A stretch of 64,000 nt of DNA from Styela clava (taxonomy: Eukaryota > Chordata > Ascidiacea > Stolidobranchia > Styelidae), in contig NC_135250.1 in assembly GCF_964204865.1 (NCBI RefSeq), forward strand, positions 23,179,395 to 23,243,394. The letters are read 5' to 3'. Shown here piece by piece: positions 34,843-45,976 of this stretch. The notes beneath the pieces were generated by a model. It did not search any database and was not told where the DNA came from. It saw only the letters and a list, made by a program, of their open reading frames with translations. Made by a program: the position numbers and the translations under genes. Numbering within the stretch: position 1 is the stretch's first letter; each line of letters starts with the position of its first letter.

Positions 34843-36213
34843 CATCTTTTTGAGGTGAGGCTCATTTCATACCATCATCTGTATAACGTCATAACAAACT
34901 TGCTGTGGCCTTCTAGGCTGAGAACAATTATTAAACTTCTGATATTTCTATTCTGAAAATGATGATGATTTTGAGAAATTTTTATTTTAAAGAATTTCTT
35001 GGCAACTAATGAGCCATGAAATATCATTATTATTCATTGATTTCAATTCCTGATTAACAGACAATAAGTTCTGTAATAAAAGAATGGTTGAATATGGTTT
35101 TATTGAATATCCTTGAAAATTTTATTATTGTAGTATATTCATATTGACTAATTCACTGAACTTGATAAAATATCTGTGTCAGTGAAATTGTCATTGTTAT
35201 TGCTTTATGTAATATATAAGGTACTCGAAGGAAATATAAATTTTCATTTTGATGCTCGTAGTTACTCTTCTGACAAATTCTCACTGGTATTATTTATGCA
35301 ATTTTTCACAGCTGTAATTTGCAATATTAATATCATAATTAGATCAGCTGAAAAAGAAGTGATGGTCGCGAAGTTCCTGCTTGTCTTCATAACATGCTTG
35401 ATTTATCACTCGGTAATTTCCCAAAAGATTGTTGAGGATGATTTGATGCATATTTTTGATAAAGATCTACACAGACAACACATGTCATTATTGTTTGGCA
35501 AAAAGTGGAATTGATATCAGGCTGTGGAGTTGGCAGTTTAGTAAACTCATTTTGAAATTTGGCTGGAAACCACTATTTTAAATGTCCTCGAGTTGGATTC
35601 AAAATAGATCAATGGCTTAAAGTTTTATAAAAAGTTTTTCATACCTAGAACACCAGTAGATTCTGGAATCATGAGAAAGTTTAAAAAGTGGAGTAGTTTT
35701 TTATTTTGATGTCGTCGCACACAAAAACTGAATACTAAAAAGCCAACAGAATTTTTTAAAATAAATGAAAGTCACAGACTTTTAGCAAAAAATACAATCT
35801 TAACCCAATGGAAATTTTAAAACAATTCCTCCAGTAGGTAATGAGGAAAGATATTTTTTCACAACAACAACAACATAATAACAAAACGATCCATATGTAC
35901 ACTTCATATCCAATTAGAATCTAGAAGATCGGGAAATCATATTTTAATTAATATTTTTGGTGATCTATTATTGTCGAGCAATCGTGATCACACTGGATGG
36001 TATCCAAGAGTCACACAATCCAACACCAGATAGTTAGGGTATTCCCCGTTTCACGGACAACAGGCAGGAAGGTGTTGTGTTGTGGGAAATACAACACGGT
36101 GCATTTTGTTTCGGCATTCTGGACATACCGGTATAAGTTTATTTTTATTCATCAATGAACTAGGTATATGTGTGAATGCAATATTGAAGAGACTTTATGT
36201 CATAAATTTTTGG
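34843..36213 (+). other. type A spacer after K4, second copy
   Basis: Restarts at TCTTTTTGAGGTGAGG, so 34843-35950 repeats 33110-34226 in tandem. It continues into the normal type A block up to the foldback MITE. It contains the fourth exon-like ORF (35296-35514). Confidence 0.55.
35296..35514 (+). other. exon-like ORF, copy 4
   Basis: Preceded by TTTTTCACAG. Relative to copy 2 it has an in-frame loss of four codons after SAEKE and ends LLFGKKWN. The in-frame nature of the loss is compatible with, but does not prove, coding constraint. Confidence 0.35.
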
Positions 36214-37211
36214 GGTCTTACTACTTATTGACTACCGTACAGCGCGAAACACCGCAAAACAGAGGGAAACAGCGCATAACAGAGAAAATAGCGCAAAACA
36301 GAAGGAAACCAGCGCAAAACAGGAGACGCAGTTATTACCACCTCATGACGGCTCCTGCCACGAAAGAACAACGGTGCCTCTCGCCATGGTTTTATGGTGC
36401 TATTTCCGGTATTTTTACAAGGTTATGTAGCGGATTTGGGTCTGGTATAGTTTAGTACCACATGCACTTCTAGTTGGCCTGGCTCAACAATTTTTGCATA
36501 TTTTAATCCTAACCCCCACCTGACTACATCACCGGAAAATTACGTCATTTGAACGTCACAGTGGCGTAATAAGACCCACAAAGTATGAGGATGGTCGTCA
36601 AAATCGCGCAGACGATCACCCGAAATCGAGCAAGCTAGTTCTCTCGTTTTTTCGTCACAACGATCACCATAGAAGAGGGATCGTCGGCGTTAGCGAGTTC
36701 GTTATCGGCGGCGCAGATGCCATTTCGGGCGATCGTAATTATACTTTGGCAAGCCATATCACGTGACGGTGACGTCCTAGTGACGTAGTTTTTGGATGGC
36801 ATAGTCAGGTGGGGATTAGGTATAACATATGCAAAATTCGTTATGCTGCACCCACTGGAAGTACTTGTGGTACTAAACTATACTAGACCCGCGGATTCTA
36901 GGTCATCATGCGAAATTTTATCTACTTTTCTATTATCTAACCCTAAAGCTAAATCAATTAAAACTGTATCCATATGGAAAATGTTCTAAATTGCATTGCC
37001 CAAAATGTGTCACCAGCAGGGGAAGACCTGCCATTACAGCCTACATGCCTTGGTTTGTGTTTTTAATTTGCTGCCGTGGTACCCCAACTAAAAAAATAAA
37101 TAAATATGTGCCCCAACTTATTGCAAATTTTTTTTCTGTTTTGCGCTGTTTCCCCCTGTTTTGTGTGCTGTTCTCCTCTGCTTCTCGCTGTATTCAGTAA
37201 GTAGTAAGACC
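36214..37211. mobile_element. foldback MITE, copy 4
   Basis: Ends GGTCTTACTACTTATTGACT and AAGTAGTAAGACC are inverse, and the nested MITE sits at 36438-36890. TACCGTA is present at 36233-36239. Confidence 0.7.
36438..36890. mobile_element. nested MITE, copy in spacer K4-K5
   Basis: GGGTCTGGTATAG and CTATACTAGACCC ends, flanked by GCGGATTT and GCGGATTC, an 8-bp duplication with one change. Confidence 0.85.
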
Positions 37212-38070
37212 GTTTATTTTTGGAATGTCAATGGGCTGTTGCATAGAAAATAATCAAAATACTATTTTAGCATATGAATCGCAAAAGTATGCGAAAAATC
37301 AACAATTTGGGAATATCGAAATTCAGTAAAAAAGGATGAAATAGTTAAAAGTAGAAGTACTATGCGTTCAATTTTCAAATGTTAACTGATAGAAATTTTA
37401 AATATATTGAAAACAAGTGAAAGAAATGATTTATTATTGTATGAACACTTGGATGATCTCATACATAGATCAATCATGATGTGACATTTTTTATGCAACA
37501 CCAGCTTTGATGAATATATGGGAAGATTCAAATGTCCAAATTTATGCATCATTTTGATTTAATTCATAGATAGATAGTGGATAGAAAAGTGCCAAAACAC
37601 CACTTTGTTGTCTGATTTTCTATCTAAATTAACTACCGCAAATCGATCAATTATTGGTAAACATATATAAAATGTGGGCACAACTTGGATGACAATTGTA
37701 TGATAATATGGATTAACTTATTTTCAATTGACATATATTGTATTATATATGATACAAAACTCTGGTGATGGTATGGTTTTATATTTTAATTGTTACTTAT
37801 ATTATTTGAACATGTGGGAAATGTGTTTGAAATTATAAAACTGTTTAATTTGGGGCAACTTATACTAATTCGACACTAAAATCTCTATACGAAATAAAGG
37901 TAAGATTGGGCCACAAATTCCGGCCCGACTCAGGCCCGTGGGTATTAAACCCGACCCAAGCCCGACTAATTAACTGGATTTGCAGGCCCGAAGCAAACCC
38001 GAAAGTTCCTATTTTATTTAGTTCATCGAATTGTCATTGCAAGAGTTGATGAGGCGACTTCTGCAAACCA
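37212..38070 (+). other. type A spacer up to the gypsy insertion
   Basis: No gene. It includes the left part of the GC-rich MITE (from about 37893), which the gypsy element interrupts. The other half continues at 43346. Confidence 0.5.
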
Positions 38071-38075
38071 CAGGC

Positions 38076-38313
38076 TGTTGGGAAGTCTGATGAGCAGATT
38101 CTTTACAGATTACCAACTTGAGTGTCTTTGTATAAATCCAATGTTTGTGAATGAAGCATAACACATTTAACCTAATGTAAGTCTAACTGTTAACAAAGAT
38201 CTTAATACAACCAAATACTCCAATCAGTTAAATAGAAAATAACACAAACATGTATGATACAGGTAGAGAGAAATGGCATAGGAACAGGATGGCAGAAATG
38301 GCATATCCCAATA
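38076..38313 (-). repeat. 3' LTR of the gypsy element
   Basis: On the minus strand it runs TATTGGG...CCCAACA. The inverted termini are imperfect: the 5' dinucleotide is TA rather than TG in both LTRs, so this was inherited rather than mutated after insertion. Confidence 0.93.
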
Positions 38314-38323
38314 TCTCCCCTTC
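38314..38323 (-). promoter_or_regulatory. polypurine tract of the gypsy element
   Basis: GAAGGGGAGA on the minus strand abuts the 3' LTR, the expected primer for plus-strand DNA synthesis. Confidence 0.8.
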
Positions 38324-39296
38324 GTAAAGGAAAAAGATATTTGTTTTTCAAAATATCACAAAATGACAAAGTGAATAAATAACGAAATAGCAACAGGTAA
38401 AGAAACATTTGAACAGCAATAAACAAAGAAATAAAAATTGTTCAGTATTCATTATCAAATGTCTTATTTCATCACATAGAACAGTCAGTATAGTCATGTT
38501 CATTCAGACAGCCCTGGCTTGTTGTAAGGCTGTAGGCGTCTCAATGCCAGAGGTAATCTTGGTGGGTGCGTGGCTGGACGAGAAATAGCTGAGGGATTAG
38601 TTTGGTTTGACAAAGGGCGAAACGGTGGGGGCCCCGAATTTGGAGGGTGGTTAGCTCTGGAGATATGGCTAGAATGTGGCAGGTTGGGTGATATGGGAAT
38701 TGTAGCTTGGGGTTCGAACAAAATAGGCTTTAGGAATTTCCGGTTTCGTGTGACTGTTCTCCCAGATCCATCCATTCTAATCAAGTATTTACGGTGTTTG
38801 AAGCATTTCACAACTTTTCCTGACCTGTCCCATCTTTTGTTGATGGGATTTTGGATTGAAACGTTTGTTCCTTCTTCTAAAAATGGTAGGTCGTGTGCAT
38901 GTTTGTTGTATTCAGTTTGTAGGTCAATATATTCCTGAGAAAGAGTTTTTTCTCTAGCTTTGGCTGCTTGTGTCCACAGTGGATTGAGCCGTAGGTTTGA
39001 TGGGTGAATAGGTAAGAAGTCCCTCAGATGCCGAGAAAACAAAAGTTGTGCTGGACTGAGTCCAATATCACGGAGAGGGGTGTTTCGATATTGAAGAAGT
39101 GCTTTGCCGAATGAACGACTTTTTGGGGAACCGTCTGGCAGTAAATTGTCCCGGATGAGTCGTTTGGCTGTTTTTACGGCAAGTTCAGCTCGCCCATTTG
39201 ATTGTGGATAGTGTGCTGACGAGATTCGACCTTTCACACCCCAAATTTCCAGAAATTTCTTGAATTCCTCTGAAGCAAACTGAGGGCCACCATCAG

Positions 39297-39303
39297 TACC
39301 GTA
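39297..39303. other. TACCGTA insertion in the integrase region
   Basis: The frame before and after is open. The shift maps to five extra bases at a TA, in the short stretch coding for the second catalytic Asp. It has the same form as the micro-insertions elsewhere in the window. Confidence 0.8.
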
Positions 39304-42300
39304 CTGAGTTCTTCAGCACAGCCAAAGCGCGTGAAAAGTTGTTCGAAAACAGGAATGATGTGGTTTGTGGAAGGTGATCGGTGAAAGTGGGCAATTTCAA
39401 TCCATCCACTGAATCTGTCTGTGATTGCTAAGTAATCGTTACCATTTAGATAAAATAGGTCAGCACAGATTTGTTGAAAAGGCCATTGGGGTGGAGGTGT
39501 TGGTATGATAGTTTCTTGAACTTGAGATGGTGCAATATAGGAGCAAGTGGAGCAAGAAGATTTGAAGTTGAGAATGCATTTGTTCATTCCCGGCCAGTAC
39601 ACACAATCTTTTGCCCTAGCGACCATATTTGTGCAGCCCTGGTGGGCACTGTGTAGTGTATGGAGCACAGATGATCTGAGCTGTCGAGGGATAACGAATC
39701 TTTTGTTATCTAAAACAATGATCTTGTTGTCGAAACAAGATAGTCTGTTACGTAGTTCCCAATAGGAGCGAACCTCCGGTGAAGTGGCACTTCTTGTGGG
39801 AGGGAATCCAGAAGAAATGGTTTCATGTAACAGCTTATGTGATTTGTCAGCTTGACAAGCGTTTTGAAGCCTATCGATAGTTATTGCCCGATCCGTAAGA
39901 GGTCCATTCTCGTTTTCAATGTAACAATTTAAGGCTTGTATTGTCTCGTGCATGAGAGACCAAGTGGTGTCGTCCTCTAGTTCAGCAGCAAAGAGGTCTT
40001 CATCAGTTGGATTAGAGGCAGAAAGTACTGGATTCCTTGAAAGCGCATCTGGCCCTCTGTGCCATTTTCCACAACAGTGGTGTATGGAGAAATCGTATTG
40101 AGAAACTTTTGATCTGAATCTCAGCACGCGTGGGTTGCTGATGTCAGATAGTTGTCGGTTGCTGAACAATGGGATGAGGGGTTTGTGATCGGTTACTACA
40201 ATGAGATCTTTACAGCCGAGGATGAAAGACTTGGCATGGTCTAAGCTCCAAGCAACCGCAAGCGCTTCGCCTTCGATGGGTGCATAGTTTCTTTCAGCTT
40301 GTGAAGTGTGCCGAGAGCCGGCGTATACGAGATGCCAACCATCGGGGCAACAATTTGGGGCTTCATTTGTACCGCAGGTACAATATTTCTGTAGAAGTAG
40401 ATAGCCAATGCCGTCCTTGCTCCAGTCGCATTGAATCAAAGATGGTCGATGAAGGTCAAATGATTTGATCCCTTCTTCACATAGGGTGATAAGTTTCGCT
40501 TTCGATTTCTCAAATATAGATTGAAGAGTGTCGTCCCATATGAATTTGGATCCCTTTTTTAATGGGAGCATAATGGGGGAGATGGCGTAAGCCCATGATA
40601 TTTGATTTACCAAGCCGTGCCAACTTCGAGCGTCGTGAATGTTTGTCGGAGGTGGAAAGTTTTTGATGGAGTCAAGAAGCGCTGGGGCAGGTGCAATCCC
40701 AGCAGGGGTTATTTTAAGGCCAGCAAATATGATGGTATCCTGACAGAATTTGAATTTATCAGGGTTGAATACTATCCCCTTTTGAACGCTCAGTGTGAGA
40801 AAATCCCAAACTTGATAGAAGGATGATTGAATGTCACTCTCATATAGGCATAGGTCATCCACTACATGCTGTACTTTTTCAATGTTTGACTCTTCTAGAA
40901 TGAGATCGAGGTTGCGATTGAAAATATCTCCTGCAGATTTAAAACCTTGAATAAGGCGTGTGTTCATAAATCTTCCCCATGGTGTGATGAACGTTGTCAG
41001 TGGTTGACTTTCCTCATCTAGTGGGACGCTATGATAGCCATCAGTGATGTCCAAAATAGACTTTTTCGTGTTAGGAGGAATTTTGCAGGCAGCTTTGAAT
41101 GGAGATGGATTATAGTGAGCTTCTCGTATGCACTGGGCGTTCAATTTCTGTAAATCAATAGTTCGCCGGATAGATCCATTTTTCTTCAAGAGTGTGACCA
41201 TGGGTGAACACCATGGTGTGATCATGCCTGGAGGTACGGGCTTTACTATGCCCTTTTCGACATCGTCCAGTAGTTTTTGCTTTGCTGGTTTCTCCATATG
41301 TATGGGTATTGGAATCGGTGTGTGGCGTGCATATGGGATAGCCTTCGGTTTGAGGTAGATGTGTGCAGGTGGTCCCTGCATTGTGGGGAATGGTGGAGAT
41401 CGGTCAAAGGCGGAAGCCTTGAAACTATCCAGAATGTACTGTTTCAGTCTAGTTATGTTGTCCTCAGTTGGAGGAAAAGGAATAGACATAGGTCTGGTCG
41501 GTAGTGATTGAACCCGTTGATTTGTGATTGAGGGTTTTGTGGGAGACCTTGTGCTCGTAAGAGAGTTTATTGAGCTGGCATGAGGTGATGGCAGTGGAAA
41601 ACTCTTCGGTAGGATGTCCAATGCTATACATGCATCTTTGCTTAAATATAGATGGCGTAGCTTTATCCCAGGTTCAGTAAAGTATAGTTGTTGTTTTGTT
41701 TGTTTACCATATCCAATAATATTTATGTTTACGTTGGCATAGCAGTAAGCTTTGATAGTACTACCTCCTACAATGCGAATGCTTTTGTTACATTTTTGTA
41801 GAACTCTCTTCGATATGTGCAAATATGAAATATATGGATGTTCAGCGACACATATTGATGCTCCACTGTCCGGTAGTGCTGTCACAGGTTTGGAGCAGAT
41901 GCTGTTTGCTGTAGACGAAGTATGAGAGATCTGAATTTTGATTTCAGCTAATGAGGAGTGTGGATCTCCAACGTTATAAAGTGAAATTACGCTCAGATTG
42001 GCTTTTTCATCCACAGAATCTGAGTCTGACTGGGACTCGGATGATGTCATGGACTGTGCCTGTATTGCATTGCTTTTTGCGGAGAAGCATACTTTCTTGT
42101 AATGATTATCTTTTCGACAGTGAGAACAAGTTTTTCCCCATGCTGGGCATCGATTCTTCCTGTCCATTTCTGTGGATCCATGATTAAGACTGCCACATCC
42201 CCTACATGCAATGCGTCCTGAAGATGACTTCTTGCTAGGGCTTCTCTTTTGACGTTGTCTTTGTGTGGCGAAGTGTGATACAGAATATGATTGTGTGTGG

Positions 42301-43084
42301 CAGTGTATCGTTTCTTGATTTCGAATAGCCGATTCGTAAGCGGTGGCATACTTAACAACTTCTTCTAAGGTAATAAGGGCCTTTTTGTCTGCGCATTTGG
42401 ACAGTATGTCAGCCTGAAGGGTTGTGTTGCAAATGCCCTTGATGAGCTGATCCCGAACGTGCCAGTCGGTTTGATCAAACTTGCATGCTTCGCTTGGGCA
42501 TATGTATTCGCAGTCGTGTGCCACAGAAAGCAGTCTGGCTACAAACTGTGTGACTGTTTCCCCAGTATGTTGCTGCATGTCCATGAATTTTGTTCTGTGC
42601 GTAAGAGGATTTAATTCTAGTGTGACAATGTTCCTGATTTTAGATAGGAATTCCTTTTCGGTTAAGTCTCTGAACTCTGAACATGTGTTGTTGATGATTT
42701 TTTGAACTGCCTGATCACATGCAGAGTAAAGTAAATCATTGGCATGAACACTTGCATGTGGTTGAAGGTTCTTGAATGTTGTCCACACGGATAAAGCAGT
42801 GCGAAAATCAGAACTAGACATTCTAGTTGAGAATTCAGGTAACTTTACGGGCAGATTTAGTTTGGTGGGCTGAGAAGAGTTGGATATGTTTTGCTGAGAA
42901 TGATTCAATATTTTAATTTGATGTGCTAAGATTGTTATACCCAAATCACTTTTAAGAGTATTTTTGTCCAGCTGTGGTAATTCAGTCTCAGTGAGCTCAT
43001 TAGCATGAAATGTATTTCCATATTCATCGGATCTCTCATCGGGGATGCCGAGAGATTTGAAAAAAGTACTCCAGCTGGTAGCAT

Positions 43085-43102
43085 CTGTTAGTCGCAGCGC
43101 CA
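43085..43102 (-). promoter_or_regulatory. tRNA primer-binding site overlapping the gag start codon
   Basis: The minus strand reads TGGCGCTGCGACTAACAG directly after the 5' LTR ends in ACA. TGG complements the tRNA CCA tail. The next bases would pair with an acceptor stem followed by a G discriminator, which fits a serine tRNA (inference). The A of the gag ATG is the last LTR base, so the primer site itself encodes the first Gag residues. Confidence 0.7.
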
Positions 43103-43340
43103 TGTTGGGAAGTCTGATGAGCAGATTCTTTACAGATTACCAACTTGAGTGTCTTTGTATAAATCCAATGTTTGTGAATGAAGCATAACACATTTAACCT
43201 AATGTAAGTCTAACTGTTAACAAAGATCTTAATACAACCAAATACTCCAATCAGTTAAATAGAAAATAACACAAACATGTATGATACAGGTAGAGAGAAA
43301 TGGCATAGAAACAGGATGGCAGAAATGGCATATCCCAATA
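43103..43340 (-). repeat. 5' LTR of the gypsy element
   Basis: 238 bp, matching 38076-38313 at all but one position. It is followed at 43341-43345 by the CAGGC target duplication. Confidence 0.93.
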
Positions 43341-43945
43341 CAGGCTCTCTCGCGGCCGAAACGCCTCATTTAAAAAGAGTCACCGATAGAGAAGCCCGAC
43401 CCAAACGGATCTTTAGATCTTAGCTTTATTATGAAAATTCAGTTTAACATTTGAATTTATTTGGCGAGAAAAAAAAAAGTCATAGTCAAGTTGATTTTTT
43501 CCAACCAGTAATATATTCAACAGATACAAATGAAAAAACCATGCGAAAGAGTAAAGAATATAATTTTACTGGCAGACTGGGAAATGAAGTCGCGGGGATA
43601 TTTGATGGTGGGCCTGTTATCCAACTGAACCTAATTGAAATTATGATCATCTATCATCTGTAGTGGGCTGAAGATTGGAACACTGTAGAAAAAAGATGAT
43701 AAAGAACAGGTTCATTTAATGAATTCCTTTAAACATTAGTTGTTTAACATGCCAATATGGAGTATGATATCGGTACTCAAATATGAAATACCAGAATTAG
43801 AATAAAACATATATTATCATAAGCTAGCATTTGGATAGGCGCATTGTACTGCAATATATATGAATAAATAGATAATAAAACTATGTTGGAGTGTCAGTTC
43901 AGGTTTATAGGCTTCGAAACATCTCGAGAACAAACCAAATTAAAC

Positions 43946-43953
43946 TACCGGTA
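43946..43953. other. TACCGGTA micro-insertion before K5
   Basis: K5 leader reads AAACTACCGGTATTATT; the K1, K2 and K3 leaders (5871-5880, 13151, 20619) read AACTATTATT. CCGGTA is extra at a TA. Confidence 0.88.
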
Positions 43954-44256
43954 TTATTATTACATGATACCGGTACTTGCATTGTACATTCTACAAGAGA
44001 ATTGTATTTTCCGACATATAGACTTGATAGGTGTATTTGATGTTCATGGTACAGCAACGCTTATCTGTTCTGTTGCCAATTCAACAGTTGGTTGAAAAAA
44101 TTTTAAGTTTTTCTGTTTTGATCAGTTCAAGCAATTCTGGTATATTTAAGATGGTCTGGATCATGCAGTTGTACTTGGTGATAAAAACTTTTTTTTGTAA
44201 AATTGAGGTTTACTTTTCATTGACTGTAATGTCTAATTAATTACCGTATCTTTGAA

Positions 44257-44282
44257 TTAATCATTTTTTTCTATTGTTTCAG
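44257..44282 (+). promoter_or_regulatory. 3' splice-site-like sequence in the K5 leader
   Basis: A pyrimidine tract (ATTTTTTTCTATTGTTTCAG) ends at AG 44281-44282, 65 nt before the ATG. K7 has the same CAG form, while K1-K3 read TTTAAG and K4 and K6 TTTTTAAG. This could be the acceptor of a 5'-UTR intron or of spliced-leader trans-splicing. The sequence alone cannot decide. Confidence 0.5.
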
Positions 44283-44347
44283 GTCTTTTCAATAATAGTA
44301 GTAGTAGCATAAAATTCTTTATAAAATCAAACCAAAGCATCTCAAAA

Positions 44348-45976
44348 ATGGAAGAAAAAATCAATACAGATTCTAAAGAACATGCTGTTGAAATTTTACA
44401 ACAATTAAATGAATATCAGAAAACTGGACATCATTGTGATTTCATGATCAAAGCTGGATCTGAGGAACTTCCTGTTCATAAGAATATTGTGTCGGCAAGT
44501 TCCGATTATTTTAAAGCAATGTTATCTCATGAAAATGTGGAAACAAAATCTGGTGTCGTTGAAATAAAGGAATTTGATGAAGTTTGTGTTAAAAAATGTG
44601 TTGATTTCATTTACACTGGGGATGCTTATGTTGCCAAAGAAAAACGTGAAACACTCATGGGTGTCGCTCACATGATGCAGCTGCAAAGACTTTGTGATAG
44701 TATCGCAATTTTTCTGGAAGATGATCTTGATCCTAGATTGTTTTTTGAAACTAAAAAAATTGCGAATAGGTACAACTGTAAACAACTTGAGGAAAAATGC
44801 AATCAATTTGCATTGCAACGTTTTAAAGAAATTGCTCAGTCTGATGAGTTTATGGATCTTGATGAAAAATTTATTTCATTTCTGATGGAATCAAAGGAAA
44901 CAAAAGCAAAGGAAGAAGTGAAATGTAAGATGTTGTTAGCATGGACCAAACATGATATTGAGGAAAGAAAAGAATGTTTTCTTGGTTTGGTGATGAAATT
45001 TCAATTGACAAAAATGCCTTTGTCATATAGAAGATTTCTTGTTGAGAATGAACCACTGTTATTTGAATCTATGCAGTCTATTCGTTCCCTTACTTTATCA
45101 ATCCTTGACAGCAATGGGAATGCCAGTTCAAAAGATGTCAAGTTGACAGAGAATAAACAGCTTGTTTTTTGTGATCAAATTTCTCAAAGAATGCATTCCT
45201 ATGCTGTTGATGATAAAACATGGACACCAATGCAAACCATAGATCAAGCAATTATACAGAATACATTATATTCTGCTGTAGTGATGGAATCTTACATTTA
45301 TGTGATTTGTACAAATGGATCGTTTTATAGACTTGAATATGCTGAATCAAATGCAAAGTGGGAACAAATGACAAATACTAAGCTTCAGTATGCTTGTGCA
45401 GTTGCACTAGATGGTTTTGTTTATGGTATTGAATATCAGAATTACGCAAACATTATGGAAAGATACGATCCATCAAATAATAGTTGGACCAGACTAACAA
45501 ACAAATCATTGATTCTAACTTGTGAATCTTTGGTGGCTGCTGATGGAAAGGTGTTTTGTATTGCTGGATTTAATCGACAAGGTCGAGCAACAAACCAAGT
45601 TGAGATTTATGATCCTGTCACATCAACTTGGTCAATGGATAATAGATCATTGAATGAAGCAAGATATTCTGCTTCTGCAACTGCTACAGAGGAAGTAATA
45701 TATATTATGGGAGGTTATGATGATGGAGATACAATTTTCAATACTGTTGAATTTCGTTCATCTGTAACTAAAACCTGGATGATCTTGAAACCAATGAAAA
45801 ATGCTAGAGAAGAGTTTGGTAGTTGTGTGATTGATGAGAAAGTTTATGTCATTGGTGGAAATGGAAATCCTGCAAATATAGAGGAATATGATCCTGAAAC
45901 AAAAGAATGGAAAATTATTGAAACCATTCAAGGAAAAAATGTAACTCCACTGGCTACTGTTGCATTATTTATGTAA
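44348..45976 (+). CDS. K5: BTB-BACK-kelch protein, 542 aa
   Basis: Intact BTB, BACK and six blades. Unique residues include Q24 and H28 in the N-terminus (EYQKTGHHCDF), L131 and E134 (PRLFFET), and the LVFCDQISQRMHSYAV run in blade 1. The C-terminal half matches K3 (AGFNRQGRATNQ, MGGYDDGDTIF, VTPLATVALFM), consistent with duplication of the K3-K4 block. It retains the GG that K3 lost. The downstream flank is the K3 flank with a shared polyadenylation signal. Cul3 adaptor by family inference. Confidence 0.94.
   Translation: MEEKINTDSKEHAVEILQQLNEYQKTGHHCDFMIKAGSEELPVHKNIVSASSDYFKAMLSHENVETKSGVVEIKEFDEVCVKKCVDFIYTGDAYVAKEKRETLMGVAHMMQLQRLCDSIAIFLEDDLDPRLFFETKKIANRYNCKQLEEKCNQFALQRFKEIAQSDEFMDLDEKFISFLMESKETKAKEEVKCKMLLAWTKHDIEERKECFLGLVMKFQLTKMPLSYRRFLVENEPLLFESMQSIRSLTLSILDSNGNASSKDVKLTENKQLVFCDQISQRMHSYAVDDKTWTPMQTIDQAIIQNTLYSAVVMESYIYVICTNGSFYRLEYAESNAKWEQMTNTKLQYACAVALDGFVYGIEYQNYANIMERYDPSNNSWTRLTNKSLILTCESLVAADGKVFCIAGFNRQGRATNQVEIYDPVTSTWSMDNRSLNEARYSASATATEEVIYIMGGYDDGDTIFNTVEFRSSVTKTWMILKPMKNAREEFGSCVIDEKVYVIGGNGNPANIEEYDPETKEWKIIETIQGKNVTPLATVALFM

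Larger units (their letters stand above)
38500..43103 (-). pseudogene. Gag-Pol polyprotein of the gypsy element, one frameshift in integrase
   Basis: The main frame (43103-39234, 1289 codons) starts at the ATG overlapping the LTR edge. Order by residue: SAM-like domain about 8-68 (FFKSLGIPDE, then LGITILAHQIKIL); Gag about 75-290; zinc fingers 300-339 including CX2CX4HX4C at 326-339; protease DSG at 412-414; reverse transcriptase about 590-800 with LDITDGY (685) and VVDD (747-750, Val for the usual Tyr); RNase H with CDWSKDGIGY (893), E944 and TDHKPL (972); integrase HHCC about 1148-1187 and first Asp at 1215. A 5-nt insertion at 39299-39303 shifts the frame just before the second integrase Asp. 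The rest, including the catalytic Glu and C-terminal domain, continues at 39237-38500. The only break seen is this one. Confidence 0.93.
38076..43340 (-). mobile_element. full-length young Ty3/gypsy LTR retrotransposon (5265 bp)
   Basis: Two 238-bp LTRs (38076-38313 and 43103-43340) differ at one position that I can see (G/A near 38278 and 43305). A 5-bp duplication CAGGC flanks the element (38071-38075, 43341-43345), and paralogous empty sites lie near 12497 and 19886. On the minus strand, the 5' LTR is followed by the primer site, one Gag-Pol frame in the order Gag, protease, reverse transcriptase, RNase H, integrase, then a polypurine tract and the 3' LTR. This is the Metaviridae (Ty3/gypsy) order. 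No envelope gene is seen. The near identity of the LTRs means recent insertion. Confidence 0.95.
43346..44347 (+). other. type A spacer and leader of K5
   Basis: Resumes the GC-rich MITE interrupted by the gypsy element, then the standard type A leader. The upstream ORF (43883-44095) is 70 codons here because a TACCGGTA insertion adds two codons. Confidence 0.5.

Noticed and set aside
42047-42358. Minus-strand and plus-strand ORFs inside the gypsy element
   Set aside because: Other-frame shadows of the Gag-Pol reading frame.
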